From: an uncultured Glaciecola sp. | Lineage (GTDB): Bacteria > Pseudomonadota > Gammaproteobacteria > Enterobacterales > Alteromonadaceae | Direction: 5' to 3' | Assembly: GCF_937770335.1 (NCBI RefSeq) | Contig: NZ_CALJHY010000003.1 | Span: forward strand, 186,001 to 250,000 | Length of the DNA stretch: 64,000 nt | Shown here: piece by piece, positions 10,042 through 20,324 of the stretch | Layout: each line of letters opens with the position of its first letter | How positions within the stretch are numbered: the stretch's first letter is position 1 | Program-made: the position numbers and the translations under genes | The notes under the pieces: model-generated | What the model was told of the DNA's origin: nothing | Seen by the model: only the letters and a program-made list of their open reading frames with translations | Databases searched by the model: none

Positions 10042-10560
10042 TTACTGAATAACAAAACCTGTAAATAGAACTTGCTCGACAACAGGCGAACTTTCAAGTT
10101 CAGTCATCACTTGCCGCACCTCTGCACTTGCACGTTCTTTCAACTCAACTTTACCAACATCGGTAACCAGATCATCAGCATTTGACGCACTGAATACCTG
10201 CAGCAGAGTTCCTTCAATCATTGGAATATGACGCTTTGCCAATTCTTCATTTTCTGTGCCTCTAACCATAAGCTGCACTTCAATTTGTACAATACGCTCG
10301 CGCGATACACCTGGCGCATTAAAAGTAAAAGGCCTAGGCATAGCGACATATAAAGCTCGACCAGCTTCTGATTCAAGGTTTTCAATCACCGCTTCTGAAG
10401 CACCATCTTCGCCTTCAGTGATGCTGGGTTTGTCGTCCATAAATAAGAAAAAAGCAGCACCCACACCACCGCCAAGCAAAATCACAACAGCAATAATAAT
10501 AAGCATTAATTTGCTTTTCTTTTTGCTGCCGTCTTCAATTTCTAACTCTTCATCTGCCAT
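10042..10560 (-). CDS. fliL: Flagellar basal-body-associated protein FliL
   Basis: FliL is a single-span inner-membrane protein around the stator units that supports torque. It has 172 residues with a short cytoplasmic tail (ELEIEDGSKKKSK), one transmembrane helix (LMLIIIAVVILLGGGVGAAF), an acidic linker and the stomatin-like periplasmic domain. There are gaps of 123 bases to fliM and 153 to fliK. I see no sigma54 site in either gap. Confidence 0.94.
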   Translation of the reverse strand: MADEELEIEDGSKKKSKLMLIIIAVVILLGGGVGAAFFLFMDDKPSITEGEDGASEAVIENLESEAGRALYVAMPRPFTFNAPGVSRERIVQIEVQLMVRGTENEELAKRHIPMIEGTLLQVFSASNADDLVTDVGKVELKERASAEVRQVMTELESSPVVEQVLFTGFVIQ

Positions 10561-10713
10561 GCCATTATTCTCTTATATTCGTATTTATATGCCCGTGCAT
10601 AAATTAGGCTATTCAATAAGTTACTGACGCCATTGTGACCATTTTCCGTCAATACTGCCTTGACTAATTATACGCCTCTTTTTCGCTACTCTTATGTCAT
10701 TTTTTCGGCGTTT

Positions 10714-12867
10714 TTAGACGTAATAATCGATACCGCCTATTCTACCGCCGCTAATACGTTGTTCAATAACGTCATTATGGCCCAAAATACCGTCTTCGTT
10801 GCTATCTTGAATTCTATCTTGCGATTGTTGTGCCAAATTGCCTGAGTTATTTGAATTATTTGAATTATTGTCTTGTTCAGCTTGTCCATCACTGCCTGCA
10901 CTGTCTTGTTGAACCGATGACTGACCGAGTTCAATGCCATGCTCTTCAAGCATTTCTCGTAATCTTGGCACTGCTTGATCTAGCGCGTCACGAGCATGTT
11001 GCGACTGCACAACAAAGCTGACTGAGGCGGAATCACCTGACAAATTAACCTTGATATTCATGCCACCTAAATCTGGCGGATCGAGTCTAATCTCGGCAGT
11101 GATATTGCGGCTATTGACCATCCAGCGTACTTTTTCGGTCAACTGTTGCTGCCCCTCCGGCTTAAAGATATTAACGCCTTTATCGTTAGCCGCAGTTTGT
11201 TGCACAAGTCGAGTACTTTCTATTTGTTGTTGCGCAACTTCTTTAATACCCTGGACTTCATTCAAACCGGTATTCAAATAATTTTGCTGTTGATTTGTTT
11301 GATTCAAGGAGGTAGCGGCGGCTAAAATATTACTTATTTGATTTAGCTGTTTATCCAAGGCACCTTCAGTATTACTAGTGACCTTAACATCAGCGACCGC
11401 AAGAGCGTCAGTGACCAAACTTTTTAAATCAATACCCGGCTCTCGACCCTGTTTTAATTGCTCTTTCATTTCTTTGACGCCTGACTGCAACGCCGCGATG
11501 AATTCAGTTGTTTTGCCTTCTGTTTTCAATTCAGATATTACTGACTCTACTCGTGTTGTAATATTGTCAATCGCACTGCTTTGAGCTTCAGGAGGTAATT
11601 TTGCTAATAACTCTGCTTGCTTTTTAGTCGACGCTTTGTCAACTGGCACAAAAAAAGGAGATTCGATCGTTTTGTCACTTTTTTCAACCGCCGGTTTTAG
11701 TATTTGAGATAATGTTGCATTAACTACTTCCGTTTCTACTTCAGCTAAGGCAGTTTGTTTGCTTTCAGTCATTTCGAGTGATTTTAGTTTTAGATTATCG
11801 ACTATTTTCAGCGCACCTAGGTCAGATTTTACAATTTGTGCTGCGTTATTATTCTCCGCCAATATAACTTCATCAATTCGGGTTTTAGCTTGCTCAAGCT
11901 CAACATCAGACTTTATGACCACCCCTAGCTCTTCGCTATCATCTTCTACAGGCATTAATAGTTTTTGTTCGTCACTAACTTCACGTGTTTCCGCTTGCAA
12001 GAAATTCTTTAACAACTTAGCGTCTTTTGCTATATCGGTAATTTCAAGCTCTGCGTTTCGGGTCGCCTCCTTATCTTCTTTTGAAACTAGCTGATTCAGC
12101 AGTTTAGCGATTGCATTGTCGAGTTCAGTCATCGCTTCACTGTTAACGCTCATCGGCTCTTCAGCATTGCCACCCGCTGCATTAATCAAAGTAGCCAGTT
12201 CTTTTTGAGTCAAGTTAATTTCTAAAAACTCAGGATCGGATCCCGCATTTACTATACTTACATCAACTGGTTTTGCATTGCCGAGGGCAACACTATCTGA
12301 ATTTAATGAGGCTATTTTTTGTGCAAAAATAGCATGTGTTGAAGACTTATCTTCTATATATAAATCGATGGGAAGACTATCTGAGGGTCCAGATAAATCT
12401 TTAACTTTATTGACGTAAGCCACCCAGTCAAAATCATCAGCAATGTTTTCAGCTGTTAGCTTTTGACTCGATACAGAACTTTTAGCAATTCTAGTATCTT
12501 CATAACTTTTATCAATATCAACATTCTGTCGCTCATCGACCACATCTCTGTTTCGTTGCTTTATTTGACTTTGTTCAGCCGCGCTATCTATGCTGTCTTG
12601 CCTTGCTTCTTTCACTTCACTATTTCTAGCCGACTCTGCTCGTTGCGTTACGTTTTCATCACGAAGATTTTTAGCCGTCGGCTGACTCGATTTTGCATGT
12701 CTCGCAAGCGCTTCTTCAAAAGCACTTTTCTGGATACTCTCGTTTTGAGCGTTACCGTCGAATGACGAACTACGTGTATTGCGAGGAGCAGGTGAAGACA
12801 GTTTTACATCTTCAAATGGTAGCTTATTAGCGGCAATACTTGTTTGAGTAGTGGCAAATTGTTGCAT
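10714..12867 (-). CDS. fliK: Flagellar hook-length control protein FliK
   Basis: FliK is a secreted molecular ruler that, with FlhB, stops hook growth and switches export specificity. The 717-residue protein has a long, low-complexity, charged and Gln/Ser/Glu-rich N-terminal region and a C-terminal hook-length domain with the hallmark RLDPPDLGGMNIKVNLSGD near residue 605. It ends in an Asn/Gln/Ser-rich tail. It is longer than enterobacterial FliK (about 400) but within the marine-bacteria range. It is the first gene after a sigma54-like promoter. Confidence 0.94.
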   Translation of the reverse strand: MQQFATTQTSIAANKLPFEDVKLSSPAPRNTRSSSFDGNAQNESIQKSAFEEALARHAKSSQPTAKNLRDENVTQRAESARNSEVKEARQDSIDSAAEQSQIKQRNRDVVDERQNVDIDKSYEDTRIAKSSVSSQKLTAENIADDFDWVAYVNKVKDLSGPSDSLPIDLYIEDKSSTHAIFAQKIASLNSDSVALGNAKPVDVSIVNAGSDPEFLEINLTQKELATLINAAGGNAEEPMSVNSEAMTELDNAIAKLLNQLVSKEDKEATRNAELEITDIAKDAKLLKNFLQAETREVSDEQKLLMPVEDDSEELGVVIKSDVELEQAKTRIDEVILAENNNAAQIVKSDLGALKIVDNLKLKSLEMTESKQTALAEVETEVVNATLSQILKPAVEKSDKTIESPFFVPVDKASTKKQAELLAKLPPEAQSSAIDNITTRVESVISELKTEGKTTEFIAALQSGVKEMKEQLKQGREPGIDLKSLVTDALAVADVKVTSNTEGALDKQLNQISNILAAATSLNQTNQQQNYLNTGLNEVQGIKEVAQQQIESTRLVQQTAANDKGVNIFKPEGQQQLTEKVRWMVNSRNITAEIRLDPPDLGGMNIKVNLSGDSASVSFVVQSQHARDALDQAVPRLREMLEEHGIELGQSSVQQDSAGSDGQAEQDNNSNNSNNSGNLAQQSQDRIQDSNEDGILGHNDVIEQRISGGRIGGIDYYV

Positions 12868-12967
12868 AAGACTGATTTCATCCTGACCGTTTAATTCGGG
12901 CTTATTTAAATTTAATCAACAATAACAATGGTTTGAATTTATTAAAATAAGTAGTTATAGGATGTTT

Positions 12968-12984
12968 TGCAAAGGTTGTACCAA
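12968..12984 (-). promoter_or_regulatory. Sigma54-like promoter for the fliK operon
   Basis: On the minus strand TGGTACAACCTTTGCA has GG and GC 10 bases apart with a perfect TTGCA. The -24 half is TGGTAC instead of TGGCAC. It begins immediately after the fliJ stop codon, about 90 bases before fliK, so fliK-fliL-fliM-fliN-fliO-fliP-fliQ-fliR-flhB may be transcribed separately from fliE-fliJ. Confidence 0.6.
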
Positions 12985-13437
12985 CTAGCGTAGAACAGGG
13001 GCACGGCGTATATATTTTTGAATAGCAAGTTCGTCAAACAACTGTTGTTCTTGGCGTGCTTCGACTGCAACTGCCTCTTTTGTTTTGCTAGCAATCAACA
13101 TTTCGATGGCTTTACGACGCTTTTGTTGCTCGAGCCATTGCCGTTTGCGTTGGTCTGCGACTAAAACAGCTTGGCTTACAAATTGAATTTGTTGTTCACA
13201 TGCTCTATCTAGCTTGGCAACGAAGGATTGGTGCTGGTGCAGTTTTTTGGCTTCAACGCCAAGCTGTCCTTTCTGCTGAATGAGTTTTAAGTACTCTAGG
13301 CGATATTGCTCAAGCCCGCTCAGTTTTTGCTGATTGTCTTGCAAGTGCTTTGCCGCATACTGGAAATTTTGTGCGAGTTTTTGTTCTTTCTTGGTTTCAA
13401 CGTCAGAAACCATGTGTAATTGTTTTAGATTACTCAT
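12985..13437 (-). CDS. fliJ: Flagellar export chaperone FliJ
   Basis: FliJ is a small coiled-coil protein that forms the stalk of the FliI ATPase ring and links it to FlhA. It has 150 residues, is highly charged and Gln/Lys/Glu-rich, and is predicted to be two long antiparallel helices (LQDNQQKLSGLEQYRLEYL). The position after fliI and before fliK is conserved. Little primary-sequence motif exists for this family, so the call rests on length, helical pattern and context. Confidence 0.93.
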   Translation of the reverse strand: MSNLKQLHMVSDVETKKEQKLAQNFQYAAKHLQDNQQKLSGLEQYRLEYLKLIQQKGQLGVEAKKLHQHQSFVAKLDRACEQQIQFVSQAVLVADQRKRQWLEQQKRRKAIEMLIASKTKEAVAVEARQEQQLFDELAIQKYIRRAPVLR

Positions 13438-13462
13438 TAAGACTCTTTTTTAATTCTACACA

Positions 13463-14836
13463 TTATCTAGGTTGTTGGGCATTCTGCCCGTGTGCTGACG
13501 CTGCATTTAAACCACCACTTAGCGTGCCCATTGACTCAACACATTGATCAAATGGGATAACCTGCCCCATCGTTTGCTGTAAAAACGCATTAATTCGCTG
13601 GTTCTAGCAGCGATCGATAAATCAATTCTATTGTCGGTCCCTCGCGAATAGGCGCCAATACTAATAAGGTCTTTATTTTGCTGATAGGTTGAATATACTT
13701 GCTTAATGTTGCGTGCTTGAAGAACATGATCTTCATTAACAACTTGAGGCATTACACGGCTAATTGACGCTTCAATATCAATAGCAGGGGTAATGACCCG
13801 ATTCAGCTAAGCGGACGCGACAACACAATATGACCATCTAATATTGCGCGCGCCTGAATCAGCAATAGGATCTTGTAAATCATCGCCTTCAGTCAACACA
13901 AGTATAAAATGCGGTTATAGAGCCTTGTTGTTCAGTGCCGTTACCAGCTCGTTCGACTAACGCCGGTAATTTTGCAAAAACTGAAGGCGGATAGCCCTTA
14001 GTTGCTGGCGGCTCGCCTATTGCTAGCGCTATTTCGCGTTGTGCCATTGCGTATCTGGTAAGGGAATCAACCAATAGCAACACGTCTTTACCTTGGTCTC
14101 TAAAGTACTCTGCGATAGTCACTGCAGCCTCGCATCCTTTAAGACGCATTAACGGCGATGTATCAGCTGGCGCAGCAACAACGACCGCTTTTTCTCGATC
14201 CTCTGCAGTCAAAATATCTTGAATAAATTCTTTGACTTCACGTCCACGTTCGCCAATTAAGCCCACCACAACAACATCCGCGGTTGTGCCTCTCGTCATC
14301 ATCCCCATTAACACACTTTTACCGACGCCACTGCCAGCAAATAATCCCATGCGCTGTCCTTTACCGACAGTTAGCACAGTATTGATAGCTCTTACGCCAA
14401 CATCAAGTGGTTGGTTGACAGGTTTTCTTGTTAATGGATTGATTGGAGGTGGTGTCAAAGACGCTTTTTGTTTGCACTTTATAGGACCCTTGCCGTCGAG
14501 GGGCTCACCATTTGCGTCAATAACGCGACCCAATAGCTCGTCTCCAACAGCGAGGCCGTTTTCATGTGATAAAGGCTGAACACGCGAACCAGGGACAATG
14601 CCTTTGACTGATTCAGCCGGCATTAAATAAGTGACGTCGCCAGAAAAACCGACGACTTCAGCTTCAATTTGGCCGTGGCTTGTTTGTACTAAACAACGGC
14701 CTCCTATGGGCACTTGGCAACCTACAGCCTCCAGAGTCAAACCAACGCCCCTAATAAGCTTGCCTGAAGAGATAGCTGGCGCATTCGGGATCTGATCCTG
14801 CAATTGCTTAATTTTATCAGCTATTGCGAGGGTCAT
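13463..14836 (-). CDS. fliI: Flagellar export ATPase FliI (frame broken by five indels)
   Basis: FliI is the hexameric ATPase that unfolds export substrates at the flagellar type III gate. The frame from the ATG at 14836 is normal through the F1-type fold: Walker [12 protein letters not shown] near residue 165, then [20 protein letters not shown]. As given it stops at 13889, after AFYT. Restoring five single bases rebuilds a normal C-terminus: extra bases at 13900/13901, 13853/13854, 13808 and in the G-run 13787-13790, and a missing A in the A-run 13581-13585. The rebuilt end reads [30 protein letters not shown], then [14 protein letters not shown], to a TAA at 13463. The total would be about 456 residues, the family length. 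It overlaps fliH by 20 bases. Sequence error is more likely than a true pseudogene. Confidence 0.93.
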
Positions 14837-15629
14837 GGTGTAATCCTTGAGTGTTTAGAAATTGAGTAAATACGTCGGCGCTTCTACGGCCAATTGACAT
14901 ATCAACCGCATTATTTTGCGTAGTGAGTTCACAGCCACCGCGCTCAATAGCTGGATTTTCGATGAGTCTCCAGTTATTTTCAATAATTACTTCATCACCA
15001 AAATGTCCTTTAACCATAGCCACATCGATGGGATTCATTTGAAATTGATACTGGCTTTCTTGAATCGGAAGCACTTTTATTCCTTCACTGATAGCACTGA
15101 GAAGCACATCATTTTGAATCGTTACTTCAACGTTAATGATCGCTTTAGCTAATTTAGTCGCTAGAATAACTAATTCTTTTTCGAGCTCTTGATTCACTTG
15201 GGCCAACGGATTAGCTGCTTGCTCGATAATGCATTGCCAGCTTCTCGCTAACTCTTCCATTTGCTCTTGGCCCGCTAGCATTCCATCCGACAAACCTTGT
15301 TCTTTACCTTCGCTAATGCCAAGTTCCAAGCCCTCTTGCTTGCCTTGCTCCAAACCAATGTCATAGCCTTCTTGTTTACCCAACGCGAAACCTTCATCGT
15401 AGGCTGCTACTCGAATCGCTTCGATATCTGCGGCAGTAAGAGGTTTAATGTCTTCTTCAACTTCTGGTGGTTCGTATTTCCAAGTGCGCTTTTTGTTGAG
15501 CGCATTGGTCGCATTATTTTGCACGTCTGCGTTAACCGTCGGTAAATCCCAGGTTTTGGCATCATCGAAAGACTCGCTTGAGGTCACTTTGAGTGATTGT
15601 GCTTTCGGCTTACTACTAGAAATACTCAT
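14817..15629 (-). CDS. fliH: Flagellar assembly protein FliH
   Basis: FliH is the negative regulator and carrier of FliI that tethers the ATPase to FliN. The 270-residue protein has the typical glycine-repeat helix: successive short repeats with Gly every four residues ([20 protein letters not shown] and on) around residues 75-120. The ATP-synthase-like C-terminal domain follows. It overlaps both neighbours, by 20 bases with fliI and one base with fliG, so translation is likely coupled. Confidence 0.95.
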   Translation of the reverse strand: MSISSSKPKAQSLKVTSSESFDDAKTWDLPTVNADVQNNATNALNKKRTWKYEPPEVEEDIKPLTAADIEAIRVAAYDEGFALGKQEGYDIGLEQGKQEGLELGISEGKEQGLSDGMLAGQEQMEELARSWQCIIEQAANPLAQVNQELEKELVILATKLAKAIINVEVTIQNDVLLSAISEGIKVLPIQESQYQFQMNPIDVAMVKGHFGDEVIIENNWRLIENPAIERGGCELTTQNNAVDMSIGRRSADVFTQFLNTQGLHHDPRNS

Positions 15630-16675
15630 TATACGAATTCATCGCCGCCACCACCGCCTAATATGACTTCGCCGGCATCAGCCAAACGACGCGCAATAGA
15701 CAGGATTTCTTTTTGTGCCGTTTCAACTTCACTCAAGCGCACCGGCCCCATAGCTTCAAGATCATCAAGTAACATTTCAGCCGCTCGTTTAGACATATTA
15801 CCAGTAATTTTGTTACGCAATTCTTCGTCTGCGCCTTTTATCGCTTTCATTAGACTTTCTTGCTGAGTTTCACGCAATATAGCTTGAATACCGCGATCGT
15901 CAACATCAATCAGATTATCGAACACGAACATGAGATCCTGAATTTGCTGACTCATTTCTTCATCAGTTTCACGAATAGCGTCCATCAACTGTCCTTCGAT
16001 ATTAGTATCTAGGTAATTCATTATATTGGCAGCCGACTTTAGTCCACCCATTTTCGCGGCCTGGGCGCCCGCTTGGCCAGCAAACTGTTTCTCCATTATT
16101 TCGTTTAGTTCTTGCAGTGCGGCTGGTTGTACTTCTTCAAGATTTGCTACACGCATTAATATGTCTAATCTTACTTTCTCAGGAAATTGCGCCAAAATTT
16201 CTGCCGATTGTTCAGGCTCAAGATAAGACATAACAATAGTTTGAATTTGCGGATGCTCGTTACGAATGATTGTTGCAACTTGCTTCGAATCCATCCATTT
16301 AAGTGATTCTAGGCCTTTTGCGCTGCTGCCAGTTAGTATTTGGTCCAGCAAATGAGCCGCTTTATCTTCGCCAAGCGCAGAGATTAATGCGCCGCGCACA
16401 AAGTCTTGGCTCTTGAATCCAATGGTTGAATAGTTTTGAATTTCTTCAATGAAATGTGTATGCACAGATGTAATTTTGTCCTGTGTCATGTCATCCATTG
16501 CAGCCATCGCTGCACCTAATGTCTGAACTTGCTTTGGCTCCATAAACTTGAGGATTTGTGCCGCATCATCTTCAGATAAGCTCAGTAGTAATATTGACGC
16601 TTTTTCTACGCCCTCTAATTTATTGACGTCGTACTTGGGAGCCGCTGGTTTTGTATTATCTTCTTCAGCCATCAT
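15629..16675 (-). CDS. fliG: Flagellar motor switch protein FliG
   Basis: FliG links the MS-ring to the C-ring and carries the charged residues that contact the stator. From the ATG at 16675 it has 348 residues and the three armadillo-like FliG domains (KASILLLSLSEDDAAQI; EHPQIQTIVMSYLEPEQSA; ISKRAAEMLLDDLEAMGP-like C-terminal helix). An upstream ATG at 16705 would overlap fliF. I prefer 16675 because AAGGAAT lies just before it and the family starts near here. Confidence 0.96.
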   Translation of the reverse strand: MMAEEDNTKPAAPKYDVNKLEGVEKASILLLSLSEDDAAQILKFMEPKQVQTLGAAMAAMDDMTQDKITSVHTHFIEEIQNYSTIGFKSQDFVRGALISALGEDKAAHLLDQILTGSSAKGLESLKWMDSKQVATIIRNEHPQIQTIVMSYLEPEQSAEILAQFPEKVRLDILMRVANLEEVQPAALQELNEIMEKQFAGQAGAQAAKMGGLKSAANIMNYLDTNIEGQLMDAIRETDEEMSQQIQDLMFVFDNLIDVDDRGIQAILRETQQESLMKAIKGADEELRNKITGNMSKRAAEMLLDDLEAMGPVRLSEVETAQKEILSIARRLADAGEVILGGGGGDEFV

Positions 16676-16683
16676 TTTATTCC

Positions 16684-18378
16684 TTATTCGTCCTGTAACA
16701 GCCAACCACGAACCACTTGCGCTGATAATTCAGGCTCATTGGCTACGAGAGCACGCACGGCTTTTAACACATCTTCGTCTTTACGTAAGTTAGGTAACAT
16801 CAGTGAACCATCGGCAGCGAAACCAATCTTAGTTTCATCAAATTCGTCGTTGAGCATTGCTAAAGGATCATCACCTAAATCTAAATCCGACTCGTCAAAT
16901 TCGTCATCTGAAACATTATCTTCTGGAAAGATAAGCTTCATCAACATAGGGCGAACTACGAAGAATATCAAAATGATGATAACCAACGCACCCAGCACTA
17001 ATTTCAGTATAGGCATAAAGCGCTCTTGTTCCCAGAGCGGCGTTTCTTTAATCTCACCCATTTCAATTCTGTTGAATGGAATGCTCACTACTTCAAGTGA
17101 ATCTCCTCTAGTCACATCAAAACCGATACCACCTTGCAATAGGCGACGAATGTTGAGTAATTGCTGTTGACCCAGAGGCATACTTGAAACGGTTCCATCA
17201 GCTGCCGTCACTGATGTGTGGTCGACAGCAACTGAGACACTCAAACGCCGAATAACACCGGTTTGCTGTTTAGTATGACTAATCGTTGTATCTAATTCAT
17301 AGTTGCGAGTTTGCTCTTTGCTGTTGCTTCCTGGTAAAGAAGCGCTATTGCCGCCGCCAGTTGCATTTTCCGGAATACTAGCATCCATAGGAGGTTGATT
17401 GGATAGCGCCCCGGGAATTCCAGCTATAACATTACCCACATTATTTTGTTCCGAAATCATCTCACTTCTCACCGCGGGAAGATCAGGATTGTAGCGGCGT
17501 TGGGTCTGCTCAACCGCGGTAAAGTCCATGGTCACGTCAGTTTGCGCCGTGTAATTTCCTAAACCTAGAACCGGGATTAATATGGAGTCAATCTTATCCA
17601 TGTATTCCGCTTCACGTCTTTTTTCTAGTTCGTACTCTTTACGCGCAGCAGACGCTCCCGCATCTTGCGAGCCCGAATTCAATAGACGACCATTATTATC
17701 CGTTACCGTTACTCGGCTAGGTTCCATGCCTTGAACCGCCGAAGCAACGATATCAACAATAGAGTTTACTTCTTCAGCAGAAACAACATTACCTCGGCGA
17801 GCCGTAACCACTACAGTGGCGCTGCCTTTCTTTTCACGCCGTGCAAATACGTTTTCTTTCGGCAAGGCTAACAAAACGCGTGCTTTACCTATGGAGTTCA
17901 TATCTTCAATAGTTCGCGCAATCTGTTGCTCGCGAGCGTGTTTCAATCGTTCCATTTCAACACGTTGGCTTACGCCAAAACCCATATCTTGCATTATAAT
18001 GTCAGTGCCTTGTGAGGCTTCATTACTTATCCCTTGGCGAGCCATACCAAATTTTGCATCGTTAAACTGTGATTCAACAACGTAGACAGTATTACCTTCG
18101 AGCTTGTATTGAATTTCGCCTTGATCAAGGAAATCTAGAGTCTCGATTAGTTCTTGTGTTGGCATTTGTGCCAATGGACGATAAGACGGTTCTTTTGACC
18201 AAAGAAAAACAAAAATGGCGATCACGATACAAATGACCAATGTGACTACCAAGGTAATTTGACGCACCATTTCAGTGGTGCCTAACTGATCCATCAGAGT
18301 CGGTCTTGCGTCAATCGAATCGTCGATACCATCAAGGTTATTGGATAGTGTTAATTCTGTGCTTGCTGCTTCAGCCAC
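16684..18378 (-). CDS. fliF: Flagellar MS-ring protein FliF
   Basis: FliF builds the MS-ring, the first-assembled membrane platform of the basal body. It has 564 residues with two transmembrane segments, near residues 40-60 (ITLVVTLVICIVIAIFVFLW) and near 450-470. Between them lies the periplasmic YscJ-like ring-building domain (LDQGEIQYKLEGNTVYV and KENVFARREKKGSATVVV). The acidic cytoplasmic tail binds FliG. The gene order fliE-fliF-fliG is intact. Confidence 0.97.
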   Translation of the reverse strand: MAEAASTELTLSNNLDGIDDSIDARPTLMDQLGTTEMVRQITLVVTLVICIVIAIFVFLWSKEPSYRPLAQMPTQELIETLDFLDQGEIQYKLEGNTVYVVESQFNDAKFGMARQGISNEASQGTDIIMQDMGFGVSQRVEMERLKHAREQQIARTIEDMNSIGKARVLLALPKENVFARREKKGSATVVVTARRGNVVSAEEVNSIVDIVASAVQGMEPSRVTVTDNNGRLLNSGSQDAGASAARKEYELEKRREAEYMDKIDSILIPVLGLGNYTAQTDVTMDFTAVEQTQRRYNPDLPAVRSEMISEQNNVGNVIAGIPGALSNQPPMDASIPENATGGGNSASLPGSNSKEQTRNYELDTTISHTKQQTGVIRRLSVSVAVDHTSVTAADGTVSSMPLGQQQLLNIRRLLQGGIGFDVTRGDSLEVVSIPFNRIEMGEIKETPLWEQERFMPILKLVLGALVIIILIFFVVRPMLMKLIFPEDNVSDDEFDESDLDLGDDPLAMLNDEFDETKIGFAADGSLMLPNLRKDEDVLKAVRALVANEPELSAQVVRGWLLQDE

Positions 18379-18389
18379 GAGTTACTTCC

Positions 18390-18719
18390 TTAAACTGGCA
18401 TGTTCATTATAGTCTTGTAGGCTTCAAGTACTTTATTACGTACCTGCATTGTTGCTTCAAAAGCAATACCCGCCTTCTCTTTAGCGATCATCACATCCGC
18501 TAAGCTTAAATTAGGGTCGCCCATATCAAATGACGTTTGCATTTCTCGCGACTGTTGTTGCATGCCGTTAACATTGTTAACTGCCTGACTTAGCATGTCA
18601 GAAAATTCGCTGGCAGATGAATTGCCTTGAATTGCCGGTACATCCATTTTGATTGGTTTGATATCACCAACCATCGCTTGCATTTCCTGATAGATAGAAT
18701 TCGCTTTGATGTCCATCAC
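18390..18719 (-). CDS. fliE: Flagellar hook-basal body protein FliE
   Basis: FliE connects the MS-ring to the rod and is the first axial protein exported. It has 109 residues, the family length, with the conserved C-terminal helix SLADVMIAKEKAGIAFEATM and VRNKVLEAYKTIMNMPV. It is the first gene of the fliE-fliJ operon, preceded by a strong sigma54 site. Confidence 0.96.
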   Translation of the reverse strand: MMDIKANSIYQEMQAMVGDIKPIKMDVPAIQGNSSASEFSDMLSQAVNNVNGMQQQSREMQTSFDMGDPNLSLADVMIAKEKAGIAFEATMQVRNKVLEAYKTIMNMPV

Positions 18720-18771
18720 ACAACCTCTAGTGTCATTATTTTGAATGAATTACTTCGTATAAAGATAATTT

Positions 18772-18788
18772 AGCAAATACAGTGCCAC
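18772..18788 (-). promoter_or_regulatory. Sigma54 promoter for fliE operon
   Basis: On the minus strand TGGCACTGTATTTGCT is an almost perfect sigma54 site with the 10-base GG to GC spacing. The predicted start is about 43 bases before the fliE ATG. By analogy with Vibrio, FlrC (encoded just upstream) would be the activator. Confidence 0.85.
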
Positions 18789-18851
18789 TTTATTTATTTC
18801 AATAAATTCAATGAGTTAAAATAAATATTATGAAGTTACTTTTGAGGTGAC

Positions 18852-18879
18852 AAAAAAATGCCGCTGATAAATAGCGGCA
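18852..18879 (-). terminator. Terminator after flrC
   Basis: A seven-base stem (TGCCGCT with AGCGGCA, loop GATAAAT) is followed on the minus strand by seven T residues. It lies just beyond the flrC stop and before the fliE promoter. Confidence 0.85.
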
Positions 18880-18932
18880 AACAGGGAGTGATATTTTTTA
18901 TAGTGCTTATAAAAGCATTTCTGAAAACAGAG

Positions 18933-20324
18933 TTAGTTGGGTAATTCGATACCTGATTCACGCATGCGAGCTAGTTTATAACGCAGCGTTCTAGGGCTTA
19001 TTCCAAGTTTTTCAGCAACATCTTTGCGTTTGCCATTAAAAGCTTGCAAGGCATCCAAAATGATTTGATGTTCTTGAAAACGAAGCTCCGACCCTAATAA
19101 ATTGCTATCGGCGCTATTATCTGATTCTAGAGTATCGTTTGATATATCAGGAAACGAGGAGGTAAACATAGTTGATGTTGTTCTTTCAACATTATGCGCC
19201 GCTTCAATCATCAAATCTTCATTGCCGATTTTACCATTGTCACTAAGAATCAACGCGCGTTGGATAACATTTTCCAGCTCTCTTACATTGCCTGGCCACG
19301 TGTGTTGCATCAATTTGTGCTGTGCAGCCATTGTAATATCAGGAACAGGGATACCCTGTGCCATCGCATGCCGCTGAATCATATGTTTAGCCAAAGGAAT
19401 AATATCGCCAATACGATGCGCAAGTGGCTGCCATGTTATTGGAAACACATTAAGTCGGTAATATAAATCTTCTCTAAATTTGCCATCATCGACCGCTAAC
19501 TTTAAATCACGGTTGCTGGTCGCAATGACTCTGACATTTAACGAAATCGTTTTACGTCCGCCCAGTCTTTCAACTTCTCTTTCTTGCAGTACGCGCAAGA
19601 TTTTAGCTTGCAAGCCTAAATCCATTTCGGTTATTTCGTCTAGCAACAAAGTGCCGCCTTGAGCCTGTTCAAACTTGCCAGGACAAGCTTGAACTGCGCC
19701 AGTAAACGCCCCTTTTTCATAACCGAACAATGTGGCTTCCAACATATTTTCAGGAATTGCCGCACAATTAATAGCAACAAAAGCAGATTGACTGCGAGAA
19801 CTTTGGTCATGAATGTAGCGTGACAATACTTCTTTGCCAGAGCCACTTGGACCTAAAACCATGACCGTCGCTTCAGATTTAGCCACTTTTCTAGCTAATT
19901 CAAGCATACGAATACTTGAGGGATCCGCAACAATAGGCGTCTTTGATTCTACTTTTTGTGATGGTGCATAGCGCCCCACTAAATTTAGCAATACTTCTGG
20001 TGCAAATGGTTTTGATAAATAATCAGTTGCGCCATCACGCATGGCTTGAACAGCATCATCAATATTGGCGAATGCTGTCATCAACAAAACCGGTAGTTTT
20101 GGATATTTGGCTTTGACACTTTTCAGTAATGACAGACCGCTCATAGCACCCATTTGAATATCACTTACAACCAAATCAAATTGATTATTATCGGCAAGTT
20201 TGATCATCGCATTTTCTGCACAATCAACCGGAGTAACTTGATAACCACCCAATAGTAAGGTATCAACAAGCGCTTCTCTAAGCCCATCATCGTCTTCCAC
20301 TATTAGTATTTTGGTTTTACTCAT
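18933..20324 (-). CDS. flrC: Sigma54-dependent flagellar response regulator FlrC (FleR)
   Basis: FlrC is the enhancer-binding protein that activates the middle flagellar operons with sigma54. It has 463 residues in three parts: a receiver domain with phosphoacceptor Asp in DLVVSDIQMGAMSG near residue 55, an AAA+ domain with Walker A LGPSGSGKE and the sigma54-contact loop GAFTGA, and a C-terminal Fis-type helix-turn-helix (KRKDVAEKLGISPRTLRYKL). Its ATG overlaps the flrB stop. Its cognate kinase is the flrB product. Confidence 0.95.
   Translation of the reverse strand: MSKTKILIVEDDDGLREALVDTLLLGGYQVTPVDCAENAMIKLADNNQFDLVVSDIQMGAMSGLSLLKSVKAKYPKLPVLLMTAFANIDDAVQAMRDGATDYLSKPFAPEVLLNLVGRYAPSQKVESKTPIVADPSSIRMLELARKVAKSEATVMVLGPSGSGKEVLSRYIHDQSSRSQSAFVAINCAAIPENMLEATLFGYEKGAFTGAVQACPGKFEQAQGGTLLLDEITEMDLGLQAKILRVLQEREVERLGGRKTISLNVRVIATSNRDLKLAVDDGKFREDLYYRLNVFPITWQPLAHRIGDIIPLAKHMIQRHAMAQGIPVPDITMAAQHKLMQHTWPGNVRELENVIQRALILSDNGKIGNEDLMIEAAHNVERTTSTMFTSSFPDISNDTLESDNSADSNLLGSELRFQEHQIILDALQAFNGKRKDVAEKLGISPRTLRYKLARMRESGIELPN

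Noticed and set aside
13519-13752. Separate small gene (77 codons) after fliI
   Set aside because: Its first 57 or so residues are the normal FliI C-terminus; it is a fragment produced by the indels, not a gene of its own.
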